Assembly: GCA_023846275.1 (NCBI GenBank) | Contig: JAIUJO010000085.1 | Span: 898,365 to 962,364 of the forward strand | DNA length: 64,000 bases | Direction of reading: 5' to 3' | From: Vanilla planifolia | Lineage: Eukaryota > Streptophyta > Magnoliopsida > Asparagales > Orchidaceae | In this document: in pieces, positions 42,669-55,509 of the stretch | Layout of the letters: each line of letters begins with the position of its first letter | How positions within the stretch are numbered: position 1 is the stretch's first letter | Position numbers and translations under genes: made by a program | Notes under the pieces: generated by a model | The model's input: only the letters and a program-made list of their open reading frames with translations | The model's database searches: none | What the model was told of the DNA's origin: nothing

Positions 42669-44639
42669 ATTCAATTGTTGAAGTTATCTGCGAAGAGACT
42701 AACTTTCACTTGTTCAAATTAATGAATGTGAGTCTTTAATGGTGTACCAAAAATTATTTTCAATGAAGAAGAAATTGAAAAAATTGACACACCTTTCATA
42801 CTTGAATTAATGAGGAAATGCTCACACATTTTGCCAAATATGTATAGTGGCATTTAAGCAAATCAAAATTTTTAGCGACTAAAAGGTATCCTTTGATGAA
42901 AATTGACATGTAATAATTACATTTGGTTGATTATTTAAGATGTTAACTTCATCAAGCACGGAGCATCAGTGACTTTGAGAAAACAATATTTAAACGGCAT
43001 CATAGGTTTCATGTGAATGTTATTTGAATTAAGATTACCTCTAATTTAGGTTTCATTTGAATCTTTCAATGAGGTAGCTCTATACTCATTAGCTTGTGTT
43101 GAAAAAAAATCCTATACAAGTGATTATATCTACTATAAACCTAAATAGAATAAGCATAAACAAGATGTGTGTAGAATCTAGATAACCAAAAATTTGGAGA
43201 CTCAAATAGATTATGGCAATGAATTCAATATGATAACTTTATTATTAAATCAACTTCTATGCCCAAGGTCACACCTTTCTTCAATGTAAAAAAATAATAT
43301 GCCACAAAATATGCAAGCAAAAATACGTACCGACAAATGTGAATGAATAAAATCTCATTAAACCAAAATTTATGAATTAGGAAACATTCTAAAAGAAAAA
43401 TAACTACATTCTTACAGTTTCATTTTAGATAAGGATGTGTTTTGAGAAAATATTAAGGCACTAAGAAATTGTTCTTAGTAAGGAAGGTGTATAAGAAGTT
43501 ATAATTGGTTTAGCTATTACAGTTAGTAGTATAATTAGAACATTCTTAGGAAAACCAATTTTCCAAATGAATTATCATGGAACAACATCAATTTTTGAAC
43601 CAAGTTATTAACAATTAGATTTCGTTTAAGAAAAAACCCAAAGGTATAATAAACAACTATGGTTGGTTTTTGATTTAGTAGCATCTTATGATAAAGCATA
43701 CCAACAAAATGACTTACATTAACTTTAAGATTTTAGTAATGATTAGCTTAAATGAATGGCCTACCAAAGAGAAATATTACAAATTGTCAAATAAGTAGCA
43801 TAGTTTAAGTAGGATTCATAGAAGTGCCTAAATTTCTTAAATTTCATAACAAATAACTTTTATTGGATAACATCGTAGCTTTTAATATAAGAGGTACAAC
43901 AAATCAGAGCTAAGGAAATTAATTTATTCTTCTACACAAAACTAAAATATTTTTTATTGTTCTCATGGAACCTATGATTGACAATAGTTGATTGCACATT
44001 ATATCTAATACATTAGAATTTTAACATTACATTGGGAATAAATCCAACGAGATTTAGGTATTATGAATTAAAAGCATCCATTGTCAAAAAAAAAAAAATA
44101 AAGATGTGCAGTAAGTTCACTTGATCATTTATAATCCATGGAGACAAAATGGTTCTTATAATACTTATGTGCATACTGAATTCAAGTGGTAAGTGAAGAA
44201 CACTTTGGTACATGGTGGCTCAAATTATTAAGGAAATTAAAAATCCATGGATAGAAATAGTATACTTTAATGTAATAGGTACACATGATTAATACAGGAG
44301 TCCATTCAATATTAGGTGAGAAATAATGAATGAACTCATTGTTTACATTAGTCAATGGTTCATAAGAGCACCCTCATTCATTTGGAATTTATTTACATGG
44401 ATAAGGAATGAAAAGGAAAAGTTCTACAGAAGGGCTACAAGGATTGTAATACCACATGCTTAGATTGATCTATTCTCAGTAATAGTAAAGCAATGTTTTG
44501 TAGTGTTGGATCAACTTATTCACATTTAATTCAAACTATAAGGGATCATACTCCTCCATCAAAGCTGATAAATTTTCAAAATATATGAGCTAAGTATCTA
44601 ACATTCATCCAAAATATAGAAAATGTTAGTGAAATTTAT

Positions 44640-45375
44640 TATTATTAAAATAATCAATAATTTTCTCACTTCCAAATTCACCTTCATTATTGCTTCTAAT
44701 TGCTACTAAATTGTGACCAAGGTCCTTTTCCAATTTAGTTATGAAGATATAAAATTGTCTACAGATTTTTTTTACTCTATTTTTGTAAGAAAATTATTTA
44801 TGTATACCTAAAATAGTCATCTAACACAAATAGTCCATATTTCTTATGTCCTACACTCATGTGTTGTATATGTCCAAACCATTTATTTGAGAAAGTTAAA
44901 AAGGTATACATAATTATCTACAAAAGACAATTTAGTTAAACAATGTGTTAAGTTATATTTAATTATTTTTCTTAAGGTGTGTGCTAGCATGATAAAGTCT
45001 TCTGTGCCATAAATTAAAATCGATAACATATCACACAATTATTCTATTTTCAAATCATGTAAATAAGTTGTATTTCTTTTAGTTATAATAACTAATAGAT
45101 TTGCATCTTTACAAATTTTATATTTAATGGAATAAAACAAAATTCTAAAATTGTTAGCACACTATTCACTCATATTTTTGAAATCATACCTTAAACATTA
45201 AACTAATAAACTTTAGTAATAAAAAATACACAATTTCCTATAATACTTACTCATTTGATATATTTATTTGAGTTCTCACTATTTACTAACTTTCCTTCAA
45301 CATAGGCTCCTTATCAATTTAACAAATTATTGTTTCAGTCATATATCTCAAGTATCAGCTTTCCAAGAATCACGT
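44640..45375 (-). pseudogene. Copia pol remnant: pre-integrase and integrase, possible protease
   Basis: Minus-strand translation across several frames gives, in Copia order, a very weak protease-like spot near 45330-45375. LWHRRLYHASTHLKK at 44971-45012 follows, a clear match to the pre-integrase WHRRLGH block, with Gly changed to Tyr. Near 44800-44850 KKYGLFVLDDYFRYT corresponds to the integrase core strand with its first catalytic Asp. At 44640-44745 FITKLEKDLGHNLVAIRSNN and then EGEF correspond to the IRSDNGGEF block, with the second catalytic Asp now Asn. Integrase once joined element cDNA to the host chromosome. Frameshifts, stops and the lost Asp mean it is dead. Sequence beyond 44640 no longer follows the family. 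Confidence 0.85.
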
Positions 45376-46129
45376 CTTACTCATCTTTCAATAGAAAAAA
45401 TTCCTATAACCATAAGTTAATTGTTAGACTTACGAAGCCAAACATTTTTATGTCAAGTACATTTTTGAGTGGATGAACTATTTTTTTCCTTAAATACCAA
45501 GAAAATTTAGGCAATTTAGATTAAATATGAGCTTTAATAATACCTACATATGTTGCATAGTCGTTTTGCTGCTATAATGACATGTATAACTGTTATTGTA
45601 ACCATGTAAAATATTGGCATTTCCTTTATCCTAATGAATGTGAAATATTCTAGCATTTGAAACAAAAATATTTGAACTAATAAGTTTTTAATTTAATAAT
45701 TAACATATATATTTCAAGGATTTAAGATCATTAATTCTTTAACTAATGATTCTTTCCCTTTATTTTTCTATTCTAATCCATCATTAGCCTTTTGCACGTT
45801 CAATAAATATGTGTTAGCCTTATTTCTAATATTTTCACAAAAACTTAAATAATCACTTTTATTTTCTTTTAGTTTTTTATATTGCTTACATAAAGCTTCA
45901 TATAATTACACACAAATTAATTATTAATGTAATCCTTCATTATTGCAACTTACCTCTGCTTCAATTAATGATGTTCTTATTTCTTCTTCATCCTCTTAAG
46001 CCACAACTAAAAAAAGCACTGCATTCTTCTCTTTCTTTTTGACTTGTGTTAGTCTCTTCAAAGTCACATCAAGCTTTGTTAAATGATTTCTTCTTCTAGT
46101 TCATACTCTTCTTCATTGCATTCTCCCCA

Positions 46130-46740
46130 TTTTAATTACAATCTAACTCCATAGGACATGTTGGTTTGATATATCTTAGTTTGTCACATTCATGGCAAAA
46201 GATCTTCTCTTTTCTTGTCACTATTTTTTTGGACCTTTATTTTGTATTATCTTCTTTGAACACAAATTTTTAGAAAAATCACCAAAAATTTATAGCTATG
46301 CTATCTTCTAAGGTATTTTACTCTTTTTAATGCTATTGTTTACTCTTTGTTCATTAATTTGTTTTCCTATATCAAGTGTTTCTCCTCTTTTCTCCTCTCC
46401 ATCTCTAGCTCATTAGCCATGAGCTCACCAATAAAGTAGTCCATTGTTATAGTAGAAATGTTTGTAGGAATCTTGAAGTTTTGTGCTCAAAGGTTGATAG
46501 TCTTTTGGCCAAATTCTAAGGATCCTTTTTACATGTTCTTTCATAGATATTTACTTTTCCAAACTAACAAGTTCATTAATAATGTTAATCAACCCAGTAA
46601 GCATTCTTTTAATAGATTCATTAGAAAGCATTTTCAACAACTCTTAATCATATGGAATCGTATCAATTTTAATTTCTTAAATAAAAAGATGTATCTTTTT
46701 ATGTTACTGTTAACTTGAGGTAAATTTCAAAAGTAATTTC
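46130..46740 (-). pseudogene. Copia gag remnant (UBN2) with zinc knuckle
   Basis: On the minus strand, the peptide ELLKMLSNESIKRMLTGLIN followed by IINELVSLEK aligns with the UBN2 segment usually read as YE.F.M...E.I..M..RF..I.N.L..LGK. Next come VKRILRIWPKDYQPLSTKLQD, the LRSLP..W..KVTAI.E block, and in another frame DYFIGELMANELE, the L.ELIG.LM..E block. At 46154-46200 FCHECDKLRYIKPTC is the CCHC zinc knuckle, with its His changed to Tyr. Gag packages element RNA into particles. Order and spacing fit the pol remnant further left. Stops and frame changes make it a pseudogene. A plus-strand frame at 46458-46718 is its shadow. Confidence 0.88.
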
Positions 46741-47439
46741 TAAAATCATAATTCCATTAGCCTTAACAAAATTCATAATATAAATTAAAATATTTATAAA
46801 TTATCATTTAATTAAATTCTTTGTTTTTTGTTTGCATCCATTTTTTTAAATTTTCTTTGTTCTAATACACCCTATGAATTTTTTTAAGTGTGGATTTCCC
46901 TACTTACTAACTTCAAGTGAGTGGTAGTATTAATATTTGAATAGAGATTATAATGACCACAAAAGATTGGAGCTTACTAAAGGATGCTTTTAGGTCATCC
47001 TTGGCTTTGATGAGTCAAGTCTTAAATATTAAGTAGTTTATTTAGTTGACTAGTTTAGTTCAAAATAAGATCACATGTAAATATTAAGCAATGTTCATTT
47101 GAAAATTGTGAGCTCGCGATACTTAAAGTACGTTGGAGGGTTCAACAAGCTGCATGGATTAAATATATGTTCATTAAATTTAAAAAGGTTTTTTTATTAT
47201 AGACTATTAACTTTTTGATTTTATCATAGTCTCATTTCATTTTAATTTCAAATCACATTCAAGTATCAAATTATTCAATCATATCATTGATTTAGCCGAA
47301 AAAAGGTTTTATTTTTTAATCCTATAATAATTTTCTTGGTTAGATGTTTTCCTTGTTTAATTACATGTTAGTTTGTTTGTTAAACTACAATTAAATTAAA
47401 AAATTTAATTATGTTAATTTTTTCATAATTTAAATTATA

Positions 47440-48990
47440 AACAAATTAGCTACATCCTTGTTTGTGTCCCAGAGCAAAGTTCTTAGGGCAAGCCAACCTA
47501 AGGGGGAACTCACAAGCCTCAAATCAAGAAATAGTGAGAACTAAATCAGTTCAAAGTCATTCTAGCTGACCGTGAATTCTTGAACTGGATTGGGTAAGGC
47601 ATTGGATCAAGCTGGGAAGCACTTGAGCCAGGTATACAAGAGGACAAGGGGGAAGCCAGCCTCAATCATGTTTGAATCTTAATCCCATATCAAAGCTTAT
47701 ATATTCTAAATACTATTCCATGCCAACACCTTGTGACAAAATCCCTCGTGATAGTTTATGTCCAAATCGTGATCACATGGTGGAGCTCACCTCCGCTTTA
47801 TTAATTGGTGACTAAAGAATATGTCAAATTTATAAGAATTATCCCCACATCTGATTGCCACAACTTCATCCTAACTTATTAGATGTCAAACTCTTTTGGT
47901 CTTATCATTTATTCATGTGGCTCTTAATTATCCAATTTGAATCTTCGGATTATGATCTACTTTAGGTTTATCTATATTGAATCGAATGTTCCAGACCACA
48001 TCTAAAATGATTGGATTGCCTAAATCAAATTTTTTTTGATTTAATTGTCCATAACTCATCCACTTATTCACCATTTAATTTGATGGTTTGTATTATATTT
48101 GATCAGATCCAATGGCCCTAGTCCATGTCACCTATTGGCTAATTATTTAGCTCTTACATTAGCCATTTTGAAAAAACTATTTTAACATATTTGTAAAAGC
48201 TTTTTAAGATTTTTGGTTATAGATTTTCATATAACATTTCTACCCTTTATATCAACTATAATAAAAGTTTTCTTCTATAAATAAGGAAGAAGTTTAAATG
48301 GAATAACTAATGAATAAGAATCAATCTTCGAGATCTCAACAAAAAACTAATCAATATTCTACTGATGTAAATTCTATTGGTAGTAACTACGACTTCTCCT
48401 TCTCAAATTTTAAAATTTTTCTAGCTATGCTTTGCTATTAAAACTTATAAAATCTTATTTCGCTTCTTAAATTTAAGCTTGTTGTGTTTTGTTTCGTAAA
48501 CCAACAGCTATTGGAAGCTACACAAATCTATCACTATATTTTCATCTTGTTTTATTTTTCTTCTTGGCTTAGGCTAGCCAACGTTTGCAAAAGCTCGAGT
48601 TTTTTTTTATGTAAAAAGTCAAGTTTGGATTAAGTTTAAAAAAATATGAGTCATAGTTCAACTTATAAAAGCTAGTCGGTTGGACGTGAAATAAATAAAA
48701 ACTTTAAGTTTTATCCTTTTATAAGTGGTGTTTTGCTTGACCTCCATTGGGGGTGGATGTAGGTTTAATTTCAACATAATTACTTAAAAGTTATAGTGTC
48801 TTATTATAATTTTTATTTTTATTTTTTCTTTATCTTATTAAAGATAGCATATACATATATATTTACAATCAAATTTTTTTATGAATAAAAAATTATTTTT
48901 GAGAAAAAGATATAATTAGAAAAAATAATAGCTCATAATTCACACCCCTCTTGTGAGATTGACATACTACATTTTCATTTTAAAAGCACA
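47440..48990 (+). mobile_element. Copia-type LTR (LTR-3), solo or truncated, plus strand
   Basis: This stretch is richer in G and C and less eroded than its surroundings. It has a TATA-like box tataaataagg at 48276, the family U5 motif gggggtggatgtaggtttaa at 48749 and the LTR-end motif aattcacacccctcttgtg at 48937. A weak plus-strand primer-site-like sequence lies at 49007-49024. It sits between the primer site of a minus-strand Copia element (49061) and that element's gag (below 47 kb), in the opposite direction, so it appears to be a later insertion into that element. The left end near 47440 is an estimate. No internal domain follows. Confidence 0.6.
48276..48286 (+). promoter_or_regulatory. 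TATA-like box of LTR-3
   Basis: The sequence tataaataagg, then aagaagtt, is in a position to begin R. The distance to the U5 motif is about 470 bp, comparable with LTR-1. Confidence 0.45.
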
Positions 48991-49060
48991 TCTACCAAAA
49001 CTTGTTCAAGTATTAGTTTAAGTAATTGTTCTCCATGAACATTTTAGTCAACTTAGAATG

Positions 49061-49078
49061 GCTCTAACTTTAATACCA
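49061..49078 (-). other. Primer-binding site remnant of the minus-strand Copia element
   Basis: The plus strand reads gctctaactttaatacca. This is the reverse complement of the usual TGGTATCAGAGC, split by six extra bases. It lies directly beside LTR-4 and on the same strand as the gag and integrase remnants to the left. Confidence 0.6.
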
Positions 49079-50350
49079 ATTGAAACTTGGTTTATCAAGA
49101 AGACAGAATTGATATGAGAAATATTGTGCTTGATGAAAAGGTATTTTTAAAAAAGTATTTTCCAATAACAATTTTATGTTGTCTTCTAACCTCAAAAAAA
49201 ATATTTGTTAAACATTTTCATGTAAATTTTACTTTTTGAAAAAATTATATTAATTTTATTTTAAATTATAAAAAAAATATAAAACAACTAAATTGAAAAT
49301 TGTAAAAATGTACAATAATCCTTGCTAATTCAATCCATATTCAAACCTACAACCTTCCTTAAATAGAGGCTATGAAAAAACAAAATACTTATTTTAAGAC
49401 TTTCAAAAGATATGATGCTCACAAAAATGAAATAAAATAAATGGGCTATAGCAATCCATCAAAGAAATGAAACTTGTAGAAAAAGAAAAATTATAACTAG
49501 ACAATTGATTTTGATGCATATATCGATCATATGCTTGATGAAATATACAATGAAGAACAAATGTATTTTTCTTTTACTTGTATGAAAAAAAGGAGTGTTG
49601 GAGCTAGAAGATTGTTCAACACAACAAATGGAAATAATAGTTAGAATAAGTTGATAAGGCTTAAATTATGTGGCTAGAATTTTTTTTATATTGTTTTGCA
49701 AATTTTTTATATTCAACAAATATAATATTTATAGAAATATTTCAATGACTAAAAGAAGTTACACAACATCCTAATTGGTCGCTATGGGTAGAATAGCTTG
49801 AATTCAATAACAATTTAGAAATAGTTGTTTACATTAAATAGTGGGTTGGGTTGCTTAGTGGTGCTCTTAAAATTATCAATGCAATCCATCAAGCATCATT
49901 AAGATTGTTTGATCCAAAGATAAATTAATTAAAATGAGAGCCACACGATGGATTTTAATCTATCTCATTAAATTAAAAATTGTGTAATTCGATCTAGGTA
50001 AATGGCAACCACTTAGCCATTTCTATTGTAGATGATTAAATCTCAAATTTATGTGATTGAATCAATGTAATTGAGAAATACAAGAGTGATTTTAATATGG
50101 ACCATTATGTCATAAAAATGAATAATAATATTACAAAATTAAATTCTACAAATTTTAGAAAGAAAAGGGGATCGTCAACCATTCGATCTTGAGAATTGCA
50201 TGACCAAATGACTAAATTTAAGTATATACAATTTTGAAAAGATGATGAATTTTTGAACATTTGATGATGATGACTATGAGATCAAACAATTGGATTTGGA
50301 TCTAAGTAAGTGGAAAAAGTTGGAGAAATAAGATGTATAGTGTAGAAAAA
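49079..50350 (-). mobile_element. Copia 5' LTR (LTR-4), minus strand, outer edge uncertain
   Basis: Reading on the minus strand, the family U5 motif appears as aaggaaggttgtaggtttga (49360 down to 49341). The LTR-end motif appears on the plus strand as tcaagaagacagaattgata at 49094. Both are in the right order and spacing next to the primer site. Beyond about 49400 the sequence is AT-rich and no TATA box or LTR end was identified, so the right limit is only bounded by the start of the next array. Confidence 0.55.
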
Positions 50351-53300
50351 TAACATTTCATGAACCTAAAGAATGTAAGGATACTTCCTCAAAAGCTAAA
50401 TCAAGTACAAATTGAAATACTTGCAAAGCTAACTAACTATAACATCCTAGATAATAAAATTAGCTACAAATTAAAATGTCTCATAAAACATACAAGATAT
50501 ATAAAAAATAAAATATTGCAAAATTTAGAAATGAACATTAAATTATATGGAGCATGTTAAGGTGAGTGCAATAATGTATGTACTATCTCAAGTAGATCCC
50601 GTTTAGAATTTCTAAAAATTACAAAATAAAATAATCATAAATAATAATAAATTATTATTCATAAATGAGTAAATATATAAAAATGTTGAAATGAGATAAA
50701 CTAAAGAATTTTAATACAACAAAATCAAAGTAATGTAAAGGTCACATGAGAGAAAAATTAGAGTTTCATTGTAATATAATGAAATCAAAATGAAAACGTT
50801 TACAAACTAGATATATTTTAAGGCAAAGTTGCATTCCAAATTATTAAGGAGGTTTAGTGTGATATTCTCTACCATTCAATTATGAAGAAAACGAAATATC
50901 GCATAAAGTATGAAAATGTCATAGATAGAAAATTATTTAAAATTTTAAAGAAAATATTTAATTGCATAGAACTCTTCGAGGGAATTCCAAAAACATTTGT
51001 TTCATCTTGATCATACCATGTTTGGAATTACCTTGAATTATTATTGTAAATAGGATAAAAATAAATAAATTATTATTTCTATTTTTTTAAAGCTATTTTG
51101 AGCTAAAATGAGTTAAATTGAAGCATTATAAAATAACCAAATAAAAATGATGTATAGGTCACATGAGATCAGATTTATAATTATGTAGTATTATAACTAA
51201 ATCATAACAAAAAAAACTTGAAGAAATTACATAAATTATATGGGAAAGTTGTATTCTAAGAAACTAATGGGATCATGGGTAGAATCCTCACTCGTCAAAG
51301 TAGGTAATCAATAAAATTGTCAAGTAATCAATATCACACACCAGAAAATAAAATATCTAAATATTTATTAAACAAAAGATTTAATTGGATAGAGCTTATC
51401 AAGACTTCCCTAAAGAAGTTTGTTTCATCTTGATTAGACCTTTTTTAAGGTAATCCAAATTAGCAATTCAAATAAGAAAATAAATAAATTGTTGTTTAAA
51501 TTTTAAATAAATATAAATTAAAGGTGATTTAGAATTGTTGAAATAATATAATATACAAAGTCAAAGCAATGTAAAGGCAAAATAATAAAAGATTTAGAGT
51601 TGCATTATAATATAACATAATCAAACGAAAAATGTTTAACAAAATGAGATAACTTGTATGAGAAAGGACCATTAAACGGCGCTAATAAGATCTATTGTAG
51701 CATCATTGATTGTTAAATTAGGTGCATATAAAAATAATGAATAAAACATAACAAACCCTTAAAAATAAAATATAAAAAAATATATCAAATTGATTGCTTA
51801 ATTGGATAGATCTTCTTAAGATGAGTCAAGTGACATTTGTTTTTTTAATCAGACATCTCTTTGAATTAGTCTAAATTACCAACTTAAATAATCATAAAAA
51901 TTTAATAAATATATAGTGAAGGTGAGTTAAGATAAATTGAGAAATTGTAACATAACAAAAGATAAGTGATGTAAAGGTTAAAAGAGAGAATAATTAGAGT
52001 TTTATTGTAATATATCAAAGCTAAAAAATACTGAAAGAATTAAGAAAAATTGCAGGGGGAATGTACATTCCAAGATATTAAAGAGATGGAGTGTAATAGC
52101 CTTGATTATCAAATAAGGTATAAGTTAAAATGTCTCATAAACTTTTCCAAGTCACCAAAATATAAAATATTTAAATTTGTATAGGATTGAATGTTTAATT
52201 GAAGAGAACTTATCAAGACGAGCCACTAACATTTGTTTCATCTCAATCAAAACTAAGTTTTTAATTATTTTTAATTTAATAAGAAAATAAATATACATAA
52301 TAATAATTTATTATTTTAATATTAAGTAAATATTAAAAAGTAATAAAATTAAATAAAATAAAGTGATGTAATATAAAACTATAAAGCATGATTAAAAACA
52401 CATTAGAGGAGAGTTATAGTTTCATAGTATTATAAATAAAACAAAGCAAAACATTCATAGAAATAAAATAAATTATATAAGAAAGTTGTAATAAAAGATG
52501 CTAGGTAGATCAATTGTAATAACAGTTATTATCAAATATAGAAAATGGAAAATGAAAAAACTATGAAAAATAAATATATTTAAATAAATACAAATTAATG
52601 TTAAACTGGAAAGAGCATATCGAGTCAATCCATTGGCATTTGTTGCTTCTTGAAAAGACCTCATTCGAAATTAAGCTGAATTACAACATTAAATAAGCAT
52701 AAACAACAATAAATTATTATTTTAGTATTAATTAAATATAAATTAAAGTTGAAAAGAGATAAATTCAAGTAATATAACACAACCAAAATAGAAGCATAAA
52801 GGTCACATGTGATTAGATTTAGGGTTACATAGTAATATGACAAAATTAAAAGAAATAATTTATGAAATGAGATAAATTTTATAGGCATGTTTGATTCAAA
52901 GGTACTAAAGAAATCTAGTGTAACAACTTTGATTATTAGAAAGTGTAAGATTAAAACATTCTCCCAAAGAATGTCAAAACATTACAAAATAAAATACTAA
53001 GAAATAGAGAAAAGAAAGTTTATGTTGATAAGGGTCATCGACACAACTCAGACAACGTTATTTTCTTCTTAATTGGGTAGCATGTGAAAGTTCTATGATT
53101 TGACAAAGTAAATAAGTATAAATAATACTAAATTATTATTTTTAAATTTGGTTGACATTCATTAAAACTTAAATGAGAAAAAATATGTAAAAATGTTACA
53201 ACAAAATAAGTGTTGTAAAAGTTACACAAGAAGAGATTTAGAGTTACATAGTAATATAACAAAATGAAACAAAACTTTTTTATGAAATTTAATAAATTGT

Positions 53301-54933
53301 ACAAAAATGTTACACTCTAGAATTTAAAAAGATCTTCAATAATATGCTTATCATTAAATATGGTTCAAATTGAATTGTCTCATAATGTAAGCCTAAGCTA
53401 TATAAAAACAAAATCTAAACAAGTGCAAAAAAAGATTATTTAATTAAAGACATTGTATTGAGATAAGGTAGATGATATAACTTTCTCCAAATTTGGCCTA
53501 ATTCAAATAATTGCAACTTTCAAACAAAATAAACATAAAAAATATTTTTTTAGCATTACACATATATTTATTAAAGCTTAAAAGAGATAAATTTAGGAAA
53601 TATAATGTGAGAAAAATTAAAGTCATGTAAATTTCATATGTAAGGAGATTTAAAGTTACATAAACCAAATAAAAAAAATTTGGAGAAATGAATTAAATTT
53701 TATAATAGAAAGCTGCATACCAAGATACTAAGGAAAAATCTAAAATGACTTATGAAGCATGTCAAACCAATAGAAAGAAATATTTTAAAAAATAAAAACA
53801 AATATTTAATGACATACTACTCATCAAGACAAGTCTAACAAATTTTTTTGTCTCAATTGAACCTCAATTGTAACACTATGAATTACAAAAACAAATGAGG
53901 ATAAAGAATAATAAATGAATGTTAAAATATTAAGTAAATACAAATTAAAGGTGAAATGTGATAAATTGAAGCAATGTAATATTAGCAAAAAAAATTAAAA
54001 ATAAAGTTCACATAAGATGAGATTCAGTGCTACATAATAAGATAAATTATGCAAGAAAGATGCATTGTGAGATACAAAAGGTGTTGAGTGTAACATTCAT
54101 TAGATTTGATATGCATCAAAATTTCTCATAAAACACACCAAAACATTAGAAATTAAGTTATTTTAAGATACAAAAAAGATTATTGAATTTGATGGATGTC
54201 ATAGAGTTAAGACAACAATGTTCATTTCATTCTGATGAGGCCTTGTTTGAAATTAGCACAAGATAAAAAAGTAAATATTTAGTAGTAAAAAACTATCATT
54301 ATAATAATAAATAAATATATATTAAAATTAAAAAAAAGATAAATTGAATGAATGTAATAGACTACATCAAAGCGATATAAAGGCCACACTATGAGGGATT
54401 CCAAGTGGCATGGTAATGTAACCAAATAAAAGTGACAAATTTGAAAAAAATGAGACAAATAATTTGAAACAAGTTTATTACAGGATACCATTGTGATCTT
54501 AAGTAATATTGTCAATTTCCAAATTAGGCACAAATTAAAATACCATACAAAGCATGCCAAAGTCATAAACATTTAAAAATATATATCTTAAAAGATAAAG
54601 ATAATGTAGAGGAGTCCAATTATTCTTAATTCATCTCAATCAGACATTTCATAGAGTTATGGGGAATTACAAAACAAAATAAAGAAAAAATAAATTAAAT
54701 TAGTTTTTAAATATTTAGTGTATATATACATATTAAAGTAAGACAACAAAATTTAATTAAAACATCTTAGGAAATGATGCAAATTAAAAAATGAAAGCTA
54801 AATTCCATGACACCATGGAGATGAAGTGTTACATCTTTCATTGCAAGACCACCTTTGATTAGAATGTATTGTAAGATATGTTAAAAGGTTAGAAGATAAA
54901 GACTTTGATAACATAAAGATGAATATTTAATTA

Positions 54934-55509
54934 GATAGAGCTACTCAAGATAATCCTAATTGACGTTTGCTATATCTCGATCACGCCTTGTTTAAAATTA
55001 TCGAGAATAACCCAAGCAAATTGGCACAAATAATAACAAATTATTATTATTATATCAAGTAAATATATATTAAAGGTGAAATAAGGCAAATTGAAGTAAT
55101 GTAAGAAATTAAAATCAAACTGATGTAAGGACACATGGTGGAAGACTAGATTTATTTTGAATTAACAAAATAAATAGACTTAAATAATAACAACTTTTGG
55201 TGTTATTGTTTTGTAATTATGTATTAGAGATAAAATGAGAATAATTGAAGTAAAATAAAATAACTAAATTTTACTGATTTAAAGGCAAAAAAATAAAGGA
55301 TTTTGAGTTTAGTAGTAATATATCAAAATTAAAGAAAATAATTTGAAGAAATAGCATAAATTATATTGGAATATAGAATTGAAGCATACTAAAGAGAGTT
55401 AGAGTAACATCCTCATTAATGAAATCTTGTATCATTTGTGATAACTTGTTAAGCATAACAATACCATTAAAAAAATTATTTAAAACATTAAAAATAAATA
55501 TTTAATTAG
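54934..55509. repeat. Fused satellite unit (about 1.4 units)
   Basis: After the gtaaggacacatgg box near 55125 the sequence jumps to a segment normally found after the first box (aattaacaaaataaatag). The remainder of one unit and the first boxes of the next are therefore deleted, giving a 575-bp gap between landmarks. Confidence 0.65.

Larger units (their letters stand above)
40330..44600. other. AT-rich unassigned DNA, expected site of missing Copia pol
   Basis: If the minus-strand Copia element to the right were complete, its reverse transcriptase, RNase H and 3' LTR would lie here. I could find none of them, so the element was truncated or disrupted. No open frame of 60 codons or more occurs in this stretch, which fits old non-coding debris. 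Confidence 0.45.

Noticed and set aside
44340-44520. Possible hAT transposase fragment on the plus strand
   Set aside because: A peptide like RRATRIVIPHA..IDLFSVIVKQ faintly recalls the RP..TRFAT..I.L.S...K block of hAT-related proteins, but no second motif was found and the match is too weak.
45330-45375. Copia protease
   Set aside because: Only a faint DSW..DT and MTET-like resemblance to the DSG..RHMT region. Mentioned within the pol remnant but not called separately.
46458-46718. 86-codon plus-strand frame as a gene
   Set aside because: The minus strand of the same DNA reads as Copia gag (UBN2 blocks), so this frame is its shadow.
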